Of a stretch of 64,000 nucleotides of DNA, positions 52,675 to 62,585 are shown in pieces. Source of the DNA: Amorphophallus konjac (lineage: Eukaryota; Streptophyta; Magnoliopsida; Alismatales; Araceae); contig CM040120.1 in NCBI GenBank assembly GCA_022559845.1, forward strand, positions 162,856,334 to 162,920,333, written 5' to 3'. Positions within the stretch are counted from its first letter, which is position 1. Every line of letters starts with the position of its first letter. The translations under genes and the position numbers were made by a program. Below the pieces are notes generated by a model. It did not search any database, was not told where the DNA came from, and saw nothing but the letters and a program-made list of their open reading frames with translations.

Positions 52675-54936
52675 TGATGTGGGACGGACTGAGGAGACGA
52701 CGCTATATGAGACGGACACGACTCGACCAGCAATGACACGACTACTAGAGCGACCTCGGCTCGACACTAAGAGCTCCTACGGGCTACACGTCACTAACAG
52801 AAGTGCAAACTCACTCGTCGTCCTAGGCGAGGGAAAGCGTGGATCGTGCGCGGTTAAGGAACCTGCAGAGTTCAAGGTAGTCTGACTCAACTTTTGGACT
52901 CGGATCGAGACGCGAGATGGGTCACTCTCACACTCACAGCGGCGACATGAACACACGGGCTAGAAACCTACACTCTCGCAGTGGCATATGACCAAATACT
53001 AGCTAAGCAAATGAATGCCAAGAAGGTAAGATCGTTACCTCCACGCACCCGGCGTGGCGAAGACAACCCCGACCGATTTACGGACTCCCGGTTAAACAAG
53101 TTTACAACAGTACAAAGATTTGACCCACTCCACGCAGGGAGGTAATAGGTCACATGTGGGGCCCGGGAATCACGCGAATCGGGTTGACGGGCATCATCTT
53201 GATGTCGCTCGGCGGTGCCGAACTCCACGTTTTCGTGCGCTCTGGAAGGCGCGATCTACGGGTCCGTGGGGCCCACGGATGGCGCTGTCCCCCCGGCCTG
53301 CAGGGGTGGGGCCCGCTGTGATGGGGACCCCTGGTGGCGCACCTCCCTAGATGGCGGTCGGCTGGAACTCCGGTCGGTGGCCGTTCGGCTCCGATCCCCA
53401 CCTCTTGAAGTTGCTGTCCACGGATTTTGAATTCTGTTTTTCGACGCGCGCTCCGGCGAGATCGGCCGCTGCGACCAATCCCGATGTTGGATCAGGGCAC
53501 ATGAGCTATCGTTAGAAAGCTCTTTTAAAATCCTTCAATCTAGGCCCAGAGAGAGGACCTAGATCTATGCGGATCTAGACATTTTTGAATTTTGAAGCTC
53601 CTATTGTACAGTACCCGAACTCTCAGATTAGCAGGTGAGTTGTCTGAGAACTGCCATTGACCACGAGATAGGCGTCCGATTCAGCTCCTGAGCTCTTCAC
53701 CAAAGTTATAGGTATTTGAACAAGCAAAACAGACATAATTCTTGTGGAAGGATTGGAGGAGGCTATGATTTTGTATGATTTTAACACTGGCGGGTGGTCG
53801 GATCTGGAAACTGATAGACAGCACTGTACATGGCTCTGAAAATGATTTTTATAAAATAGGTGGAGGGCTGATCAAAAATTAAAAAAAAATCGTGGGTGGA
53901 GAGATTGATAGGTATAACATCCAATAAAACTGGACGCTCTGGAAAAAATCATAAAATGGATTGAAGATGGGAAACTCAGGAAAGATGGAAATCAGATCTG
54001 AAACTGGCAGAACTGAAATTGAAAGTTGGATGAAAATGGAAAATTAGAAAAAGTGAACTAGGAGGCCAACCAAATTTTATGTGGTGTGGTTGACATCCCT
54101 AGAACATCCCCTCCAAATTTTGTGCCCAGAAGATCACGAGGGAGGGCTGCAAAATTCGGACAAGCTGCTGCTGCACTGTGCGGACAGAATACCGACAAGA
54201 ACCGTGGCGGTGCGAGGGCGGCACGATGGCGGCGGCAGCGATCACCGGAACGATAAGGGAGGCGTCACACCTCATAATAGCAACCGTCTCAGCTGCAAGG
54301 GGGAGAGGGAGGAGAGAGGAGGGGGGCGCCCAAGGCTGCTCCAGGCAAATTTCAAATTTCAAATGGCATTAATTCTTCCAAATGGAAAAAATACAAGTTT
54401 TATAGGTTACATATCAAATCCCATATCCACCATTGGATCTAGGGATGGGGAATGGATGGCTGGGATTAGATGTGACCAACACAAAAAAAATAAATAAAAA
54501 ATGCAAGGGGAGGGGCGCCCTATTGACCAAGGGGACATGGTAGAATTAGTAGGTAGCCTACCTTGGACTTTGAAGTCCAATTGTCTCCCATGTGTCTTTT
54601 ACCATTCAACCTTCTAGATGCCTCCATTTGAAATGTTGACTGACCCCACATGGGGCCCTAGGCTGAGGTGGATCAATGGGAGGGGTCTGGGGGGGCCCGT
54701 GGGACCCGAGGGTCCCATTTTGCAAATAAACCCCTCTTACAATCAAAATTACAAACTGAATAAAATGAAACAAACACCCATTACACACAAATAAAGTCTA
54801 AACAAATATGATAAATGTCGAGACTCAAGGGGGAGTCTCCAGGTTGTCTCCGAGCCAGATGGACCCTGAAGTGGCTCGAGTCGTGCTCCGCGTGCAGTAT
54901 CGGCGGCTCGGCGTAACTGCTCGGGTGTCCGCACCA
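52675..54936 (-). repeat. 5' LTR of C (2262 bp)
   Basis: TGATGTGGGACGG to GTCCGCACCA. Full-length match to the solo LTR 13050-15315 and distant similarity to the B LTR reversed. No gene inside. The ORF-like stretches at 53120-53430 are GC-rich chance frames. Confidence 0.9.
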
Positions 54937-56540
54937 CAGGGCCCATGGGGGCTGGTCCATGGTCCAAATGTGGAATTGGACCATGAATTAAAGAAAGGAA
55001 ATCAAGTCCAATTTGGACTCTCAAGGTGGGGGGCAAACTCCCCTTTATATTCATTTTTTTATTGTGTGTTTTTTTGACCCATTTCCACTCCCTTGAATAC
55101 CCCTCCTCTAACCCTAGATCTGGGGTCATTTGGGTCATTAATGTATAACTATATATGCCATGTAATTTTCATTTTGTGTGAATTAATGAGAAGAAAATTT
55201 TATGTATGCCAAGAGCTTGGTGCGCCCCCTACCTCTCTCCCTCTGGTTCCTCCTTCCTTCCTCTGCATTTCAGGGTGTAGACCCCTTCTTTATTAGCCCC
55301 TCTATCTCTAGATTCATCTCTGGTGCCGCCGCCGCCATTCGTGCCGCCATCGAGCCGCCGCAAAGCAAGATCTGAAGTGCTGTCTTGGGTTCTGTTTTGC
55401 TAGACAGGGGTTCACTACGAGAATTTTAACTCCAAATTCCGGCATCATCTGGAGTTGAGATTTTCAGGGTTGGTTCCTCTCTTGATTCCCAACCTCCAGT
55501 ACAAAACATCACGTCATTTAGACTTCATTTTATATTTTTCAATTTTCGTGTCTTTCTGTCTTCCAAATCTGTCCCTTTTCAGATCTGTGTAGCAGAAGCT
55601 TAGTTCTTCCCCCTTTCGACGCCCTTTCTGATTTTTGTTGGAATCCCCAAATTTATTGCAGGTTCTTTCCACCATCCCCTCTCTCCACAAATTTTCGTCG
55701 TCTCTGCTGTCCAGATCCGACCCCGAGTAAGTATAAAATCTACAAAAAATCTAAACTTCCACCAAACCTTGCATAAGATATATCTCTGTTTTCCTCTCTT
55801 CGGCCTCTACAACTTTCATGAAGGGCTCAAAGGCTGAATCGAAGGTCTAAATCACGGTCAATGTCAACTCTTATGAAAACTCAAATCTGCCCTGAGTCTT
55901 CAGATCCAGTGAGTCAGCAGCTTGAAAATTTGACAAAGGCCATCAATGGGAAACTCAAATTTCTTTCTCCAGCCATAGATCGAAGGATTTTAAGTCAGCT
56001 TTCCATCGGTACCTCCTGTACGTCGATCCGATGTCGGGAGTGACCGCAGCAGCTAATCTCGTCGTGATGCGCGGGTCTGAAACAACAGTTCAGATCCGTG
56101 GGCAGCAACTTCGACGAGTGAAGATCGGAGCCGCCCGATCTCCAACCGGCGAACCAGCGTACCGCTGTCCCAGGGAGCGCCCCTCCAGGCGTCCCCACAA
56201 CAGTGGTGCCACCCCGGTCCTTCACGGCCCCTCTGACCAGCACGTGGGTCCCACGATCGTGAGTACGTGTGCCACCGAAGCAACACAAGAAGCTGCCCGT
56301 CAACCCGAACCCGCTACTCCCGGGTCCCATTGTGTCGCCCTTTACCTCCCTGCGTGGAGTGGGCATTCATATTCATTGCTGTAATATTTGTGTAATAATT
56401 GTTCCGGGAGTATCAATTCGGCCGAGGTCGTCTTCCCCACGCCGAGAGCGTGGAGGTATCGTGTTCGCTCCTAACTCAGCACTTTGCTTAGTTCATATAT
56501 GCTTTATATGCCGCTGCTACGGAGCATGATAGGGTAACTT
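54937..56540 (+). repeat. 3' LTR of B, middle part
   Basis: Begins at the C insertion (CAGGG, the TSD whose partner is deleted) and matches 40806-42460. The rest of the LTR is at 60344-60562, beyond the solo LTR. TATA-like ACTATATATGCC lies at about 55147-55158. Confidence 0.88.
56536..56540. repeat. Target-site duplication AACTT (left copy) of the solo LTR
   Basis: AACTT before TGTAGCGACC and again at 60339-60343 after GGCATTACA. The uninterrupted B LTR has a single GGGTAACTTAGC here (about 42462-42473). Confidence 0.95.
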
Positions 56541-59500
56541 TGTAGCGACCCGGATTCCGGATACCCGGTGCACCCGGTATAAATACCGAATACATGTGAT
56601 ACCACATGGGACCCGCGAGGCCTCCCAAGGGCGGGAAAGCGCCGAAGGAAAAAAGGAGTGTGTGGAATACATTGAAGCCAGCAGACATAACAGTAAGTAA
56701 TTAAATTTCATTAGATTGGATTGCTAAAGTAACAGAAATAAAATTACTTTTTCATTAATAATTCAAATTTACAATTATACACAGAGTCCAGCCCCAAAGG
56801 AAAGACAACAAGTACAGCCTGACAGAAAAGAAACGTACACAGAGGTCGGGAGAAGCCCGACGCAGGTACGGCTGGCAGCTACAACAGCAAGCGCGCACTC
56901 CACCAGGAACAACAGAGGCAGACGGTGAAACCCACCTGAAAAGTAGGGGTGAGTCTCAACAGAAACTCAGTAGGGGTCACGCGGATCCCCACTGGAAAAT
57001 GCACAGTGCAACGGAAGCAACAACGAAGCAGCAGGAACAGCAGGTGTAGCAAAGCAGGAAAAGCTACACTACAAAGCTGTAGAACTACCGCTAAAAAGAG
57101 ACAACGGAACAGACGGGTAGCAGGAGTAGGGAATAAGCAGGAGAGGGGTGAGAACCCGCACCAAACAAGCGGCTGCCGAACTAACCTCGGCACCCCAAAC
57201 TACTCCAAACAAAAAGGCAACAGATGGTTGACCCCAAACTCACGCAGAAGGGTACACCAGTCTGTCAACCAGCCCAAACAAACAAGGTCTAGACAAGACC
57301 CTGACAGACGCCAAACAAACACGTGCACGACCGGAAGCGTCGTGCACACAGCCCCACGCACGATCAGAACATCGTGCAGACGACAGAACACTGACCTCGA
57401 GTACAGCCACGAACGGGCAACTCGCAAAGGTCACAGTGCACAGGAAAATGCCGAGAGTCACTGCACCGAGTGACAGGAGCACCCTCCTCCCAGAAGAACA
57501 GCCAGAAGCATCCACTGACGACTTACACTACGCCTCAAGTGTCATGTCCATTCAAGAACAAGACACACCAAGAACCAGGTCCGAGGAACAACAGTTCCAA
57601 GGAAACATGGCACCACAGCACAGGACTGTAGCACCAACTGCGAGTGACTAGTCAGGGCCACGCCCGTCGGCTCAAGTCCCCTGTCCCTGACCACGTGTGC
57701 ACACACTGACCACTACCTAGGCCAGGCCTCTAGCTAGTATTCCCCTCGGTAGGACGCTACCGCTGGTCGGGGCCTACGGAACTAGCTTAAAAATCGTACG
57801 TACCAAACGCAACAGGAAAAAACCCCTCCACCACTCCCGGTGGGTCGGCAAACAGCCTAGGGCTACAACCAGGGGAGGCTCACAAGGCACGAACTCTGAA
57901 ACACAGGTGCTACAGCACAGACAGCTAAGAAAAGCCCCGTCTCGTGCACAACAAAGCACCCAGGCAGTCAAACAACCGCCAACAGACTCAGAACCAGGCA
58001 ACTAGACCTACAATGTAACGATCCCTGAGTCGGACGACTCAAAGGCAAGATCGTCACAAACAGCGGAACAAGCCACCAATCGGTCTAATCCTAAGCCAGA
58101 AGAAACGACGCTCCGCAGAAAACAACACACAGAGACCTGAGGGAAATACCAAGAACCCTCAGCACAGTTGAACACGCAAACTGAGGTAGAACAACACCTC
58201 GAAGCATCTAGAAGTAGTGTCTCGGACAGGACAGAACCGCCAAGACACGCACAAACAAGGTCCCACGTCAACCACTGGGTCAAACTGGGTTGACCTGAAC
58301 CAAACAACAGCAGCATGCAAAAGTAGGATCAAGAATCCTACCACAAGTAAGAAGACTCTTGGCTACCTTACAACGTAATCTTAGCCCTCATAAGACGTCA
58401 GGAGACATCCACGGGACAACGGGCAGACCACAAGGCCAAGCCAAGACACATAGGAATCAACGGGCGGAAAACAAAGGCACAAGGAATGTAACGCTCCAGC
58501 CTTAGACCGCTACAAGCAAGCGACGGTCTATCCTAGGGCCGTTACTTCCCAAACAACGAACGGGAATCAATCCGTCACACACACCACCCTGACAAACCTA
58601 TGAAACCACACTAAAGCCAGGTAACGCACAACACCAGGCGCATTACAACCAAACGACGCACGGGGGTAGGCGCGTTATTCTCAACGTGCACAGCCACCCT
58701 CAACCAAAGCGAAGTAACGCGCAACGTCAGGCGCGTTACAACCAAACAACGCGGCAGGGGAGGGGCGTCAGAGCCAAATGACGCACGGGGGCAGGCGCGT
58801 TACTCTCAACGTGCACAGCCACCCTCAACCCAGCACAAAACAACAAACGATGGCCAGGAGCAGGCGCGTTGTACCACAACGATGCATGGGGGCACAACCG
58901 CTACATCCAATGGGCATAGCCACCCAAGCTCAGCCAAAACAGAATGTAACGGCCCGGGGTAGGCGCGTTACACTCAAACAACGCACGGGGTACGACCGCT
59001 GGAGGCACCGCCTCAACAGGTCAAACGTCGGTCAAACAGCAAGTGACGGCCAGGGCAGGGCGCGTTACATCCATCTAACGCACTGGGTTAAGCGCGTTAG
59101 ATCAACCGACTCAACCCCAACACAAAACGACGAAGGCGAAGTAACGCACTAGCCTTGGTGCTTTACAAGGAAGCGACGCGCCACCCTAGGGCCGTCACTC
59201 ACCCAAAAGCCAGAAAGCTCAAAAATGCCAAACAAAGTAACGGTCTGTCGTAGGACCGTCAGAAGCAAGTAACGACCACTGGAACGACCGCTACTTGCCA
59301 TACGGCGAGAAAACAGAGGAACGGCCAAACCGGCCCGTTCCACGCCCCATTCACGCCCAAACGCAGGGGAAACACACCTAAACGACAAATAACAACATCA
59401 GGGGACTCCAAAGCCCACATGCAAGCTCAAAAACGCAAGATCCGGGCGATTTAGACAAATCGCCCCTAAGTGGGTCACCGAGGTTCCCGGGCTTCTACCG

Positions 59501-60338
59501 GCCTCGAATGAACACCAAACCACACGAAATCAACGTGGATGGGATCCTAACATCCCAGCGGTCAGTTAGAAACTAACTACGCCGCAAATGGTCGCCGTTT
59601 ACCGGCCGACCCTAAAAACCATGAAAATCACGGTTTAGGCAAGACAAGCCCAAACTCGACCGTTTCCTAGCCGAATGCCGTGCAATGGCAGGGAAAACGG
59701 AGAGGACGAAGTAAGGATCAGTCACCCTACCTCCACCGAAGAAACCGTGCCCCGAAGGGACTAAACCACGCCGAAAACCACTCGCGAATAGATTTCACCT
59801 GCTTCGAATCCACCGTTCAGGATCGCGCCAGAATCGATCCGATCCTTGCTCCATCGCGCACCCAGCCAGCTCCATCACGTCTCCAACACGTGCCTCTAGG
59901 TCCTCTGTCTGCAGCCGGAGTCGAGGAGGCGAACGGGAGAAAAAATGGGAGAGAGAGAGGCGACGGCGGCGAATGAGAAGGAAGAGAGAGGAAAAGAAAA
60001 GAAATAGAAAAGAAATTAGGAAATTTTCCTAATTTCCAAAAATTCCGAAAATGCGCCGAAAATGCACAAATTCAGAAAAATACGCAAAAATAGTTGAAAC
60101 GATCGGCTCGAAAAGTACTTCGTCGTTGTAGCATCCACGAGTTCGAGAATTGACAAACAAACTCACCGTAGGGTTCCGTAACTAGTACGAGAGAAAAACC
60201 CACACGGCTCGTCAAACTCACTCGGAAGCCACAAAAGTGAACCGAAACTCAACGAAACCAATCCGAAACAGATCCAAAAGATCTAACGAAGATCCAACAA
60301 GACCTGCAAAGGATCCAGCAAAGATCCAGGGCATTACA
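56541..60338 (-). mobile_element. Solo LTR of a chromovirus-type element (3798 bp)
   Basis: The minus strand starts TGTAATGCCCTGG and ends GGGTCGCTACA, with a perfect AACTT duplication and an uninterrupted target known from the other B LTR. The start resembles the LTRs at 9893 and 22932 (TGTAATACCC, TGTAATATCC), with the same pyrimidine tract and GATCG..TATTTTTGCGTATTTTTCTG-type block. No PBS, PPT or pol. Open stretches at 56949-57473 and elsewhere have biased composition and no recognisable protein pattern. At 3.8 kb it is a very long LTR. Confidence 0.88.
58490..59300. repeat. Array of CpG-rich inverted modules in the solo LTR
   Basis: At least ten short modules built from GTAACGCGC / GCGCGTTAC and ACGACCGCTAC, often paired as inverted repeats 15-30 bp apart, with the linker TCTCAACGTGCACAGCCACCC repeated at about 58680 and 58803. 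The related but smaller set at 10875-11215 shows the array has expanded or turned over. Confidence 0.75.
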
Positions 60339-60343
60339 AACTT

Positions 60344-60562
60344 AGCTCACTATTTATTGTTCTTCACTGCTGCGAGCGAGAGAGAGAGACCGTCCCGTGA
60401 TCCGATCCGGGCACGAAGTTATAAGTTGACCACCCTAGCTCCTTGTCAGTTTCTCAACCGCGCACGTCTGACGCTTCCCTCGTTAGGGACGATCGCGAGC
60501 TTGCTTAGAGTCCAAGGATCACATATCCATTTGGAGTCGAGTCACGTGTCTGTCCCGCATCA
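60344..60562 (+). repeat. 3' LTR of B, right part
   Basis: AGCTCACTATTTATTG to CCCGCATCA, matching 42470-42687. TSD CGCGT follows. Confidence 0.92.
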
Positions 60563-60567
60563 CGCGT

Positions 60568-61352
60568 CCGACGGGAAGGTAGCTCGACTCACTGAGGAGC
60601 GTGATGGGCTTCGGCATGAGCTCTCCTCGGTTAGAGAGCTGGCGAGAGTGAGCCAGGCGGAGGCCCAGACATTGACCGAGCAACTGTCTCAGGCCCGTGG
60701 GTCGCTCGAGAGGAAGAGCAAGCTTCTGGAGGAGGAGCGCATGGCCCGCGCCGAGCGAGATGGCCAGTGGGAGGCCAAGCGCGCCGAGCTATTAGACCGA
60801 GCGTAGGAAGCCACGCGTCTTCGACTTGAGGGCGAGGCTGATCGGGCCGAGGCAGAGAAGCAGATAGTCGAGGCAGAGCAGAGGTTGGCCGAGGCGGAGT
60901 GAGAGAAGGCCGAGCTCGCTAGTAGGGTGGGATCGGCTGGGGCTGAGGCACTCGAGCAATACAAATGCTCGGAGGCCTACCGGGTCGACCTTAAGGAGGT
61001 TTCCCTCCCCTACTACGAGTTGGCACTTCACCGGGGCCTCCGCCAGGGGTTTGAGCACGGCTACGGCCGGGCCATCTTCTACGCGAAGGAGTAGGCGCCC
61101 GGGACAATTAGTTTCCCGTCCGGGCAATGCTACGACTCGGATTCGGCGTCCTCCGATTCCTCTAGTTCGGCGTCGGGGGAAGAGAATACAAGGGGGACTC
61201 GTCCGAGGAGTCGCCAACTCCGGATGCCTTGGGAGGGCGCGCAACCGAGGCAGTTCCCACGCAAGTGGGGTCAATGCCAGGGTCGGCCGTCACCGAGGTT
61301 GCTGGGGGCAGATCGTCCGAGCCTTCAACTTTCGAGCCTCAAGATGGGCTAG
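60568..61352 (+). pseudogene. Putative gypsy-type transposon protein gene, 3' part (antisense in T2)
   Basis: Continues the gene broken by B. The product is a long coiled coil (VARLTEERDGLRHELSSVRE, LTEQLSQARGSLERKSKLLE, AEKQIVEAEQRLAEAE), then YYELALHRGLRQGFEHGYGR and AIFYAKE, and a Ser-rich tail, ending at TAG 61350-61352. This arrangement (transposon domain, charged linker, coiled coil, FEHG motif) is the usual one for this plant family. Stops at 60804, about 60900 and about 61093 confirm decay. Molecular role unknown. Confidence 0.65.
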
Positions 61353-61740
61353 GGGCCTGATGTATCTATTTTTATTTTTCTCCTTATACATTTTTACTTT
61401 TTGAAGAAAAAACTTCTCTTTTTTTGTAAGGGAAGGTCGAAAACGTAAGGCAATAGCGTTATGATAAAGACTTGACTATTTCTTACCGCCATTGCCGTGG
61501 TTTGACCAGTGTATTCGTAGTAGTTGGAAAGTGTCGATACTTTTTGCGTGGATCTCGCATGATGGTTGGGCGGGTGTCTGACAGGGTGTCTTTCTGTTTT
61601 CTCATGCTTTAAATGCCCGGCCACTTCATGTGTCCCGCTGGGATGGAACCGAGGAGTCTGAGGTGATTGTTCGTAGGGAGAGGTCCATTTAGCATGTTTT
61701 CGAGGGGAGAATCATTTATGGAAAGTAGCCTCCCTTCGCC

Positions 61741-61747
61741 TATAAAA
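61741..61747 (+). promoter_or_regulatory. TATA box upstream of a small antisense ORF in T2
   Basis: TATAAAA in TTCGCCTATAAAAGG, 106 bp before the ATG at 61847, with a pyrimidine-rich leader (CTTCCTCTCC, TTTCCCCCTTCC). Confidence 0.6.
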
Positions 61748-61846
61748 GGTATGAAGGGCGTCACTTCCTCTCCATCGCTTAGGGTCTCTTCTGACAGTCT
61801 TTCCCCCTTCCTTCTTCACGAAGCGTTGTGCTATCCAATTTGAAGC

Positions 61847-62020
61847 ATGGAAGACACTCTGGAAGACGAAGCTGCCGACGACGGAGGGCAGAGAGTCTTT
61901 GCTGCTTCGGGTTTGAAGGGATTTCGACGGCTGGTGGGCGGGTATGAAGGGGGTTCAACGTGCGGAAGCACGTCGCCTTCTTTTTATCAGTTCCGGTGGC
62001 GCTTGCGGGGAGGGACGTAA
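61847..62020 (+). CDS. Small acidic-start ORF of unknown function (57 aa), antisense in T2
   Basis: It starts MEDTLEDEAADDGGQRVF and ends FRWRLRGGT. It is the first ATG after a good TATA box, which is the main reason to list it. Downstream, two copies of CTCTTTGCAGGATGCCTC (about 62180 and 62222) look like duplicated splice acceptors, so the true gene may be spliced with exon 2 near 62231. No family is recognised. It lies between the end of pol and the larger antisense gene. It could instead be a leader without coding role. Confidence 0.35.
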   Translation: MEDTLEDEAADDGGQRVFAASGLKGFRRLVGGYEGGSTCGSTSPSFYQFRWRLRGGT

Positions 62021-62585
62021 CGACGAACGGATGGGGGGATCAGGCACCCCTTTCTCTCGTCCCTTCCCGCTCACTCTCTGGAGGGGATCCCTCATGATTC
62101 CTCTCCACTTCCTACTTCTCCTCCCTTCTCCCCGCAGCCTCTTTCTCTCTATTCTGCCCTTTCTATCATTTCTTTCACTCTTTGCAGGATGCCTCTTTAC
62201 ATCCTCTTTTTTTATTTCTTTGCTCTTTGCAGGATGCCTCTCGGCATTCCCTGTGATTAGTAGGCTTCCTATTCCCCTTCATCTTCCCTGTGCAACTTGG
62301 AAGGTAGCCTTCCTCTGTCACCTTTGTTCCGAGTTACCCGAGCCAACGGGGTCGACTATCCTTTATCCGAGCCAGTTTTCGCATGAGGAAGAGTCAGTGG
62401 CTGGACGCAGAAAGGTTAACCGAGTCAGCCGAGCAATGGGTTTTTACGGTGGCGCCAGATGGATTTTTACTTTTTTTTGACATGTATTGTATTGGCTTCG
62501 GTCTTTCTGATGTACAAACACTTATTTGAATGAAAGAGGAAGGAAATCTTTGTTTTATCTCGTATTGCGTACACGACTGAAGTGT
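62021..62585 (+). other. Pyrimidine-rich stretch between the antisense ORF and pol of T2
   Basis: CT-rich with the duplicated CTCTTTGCAGGATGCCTC word. A long hydrophobic reading (about 62090-62250, Leu/Phe/Ser-rich) comes from the CT composition and is not convincing as a protein. AT-rich DNA with AATGAAAG near 62530 could hold a poly(A) signal. Confidence 0.4.

Larger units (their letters stand above)
50269..54936 (-). mobile_element. Element C: inverted non-autonomous Ty3-type element in the 3' LTR of B, left end deleted
   Basis: On the minus strand: 5' LTR 52675-54936, PBS 52659-52671, gag fusion 50741-52336 and integrase tail 50269-50740. The right end is the exact CACCA terminus also seen in the solo LTR at 15315, followed by CAGGG and the B LTR. 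The 3' LTR of C, the PPT and the start of the B 3' LTR are missing. One deletion joining B interior to C interior near 50269 explains this. Confidence 0.8.
40601..60562 (+). mobile_element. Ty3-type element B (plus strand), carrying three nested insertions
   Basis: 5' LTR 40601-42687, PBS 42692-42703, gag, then a hybrid interior, and a 3' LTR whose first about 205 bp are missing (54937-56540 plus 60344-60562). The whole is flanked by CGCGT. Nested: a Tork-type copia element in gag, the inverted element C in the 3' LTR, and a solo LTR in the rest of the 3' LTR. LTR termini are TGATG...CATCA, as in E1/E2. Apart from an integrase-tail scrap at 50233-50268, no pol is visible. Confidence 0.9.

Noticed and set aside
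53120..53430. GC-rich ORFs also present near 13505-13845
   Set aside because: Corresponding parts of C-type LTRs; frames differ between the two copies.
56949..57473. 174-codon ORF rich in Arg/Gln/Thr
   Set aside because: Lies in a solo LTR; composition-driven and without start context or domain.
61944..62480. 178-codon ORF with hydrophobic segments (possible membrane protein)
   Set aside because: The hydrophobic run comes from a CT-rich tract; it starts inside the better-placed small ORF at 61847.
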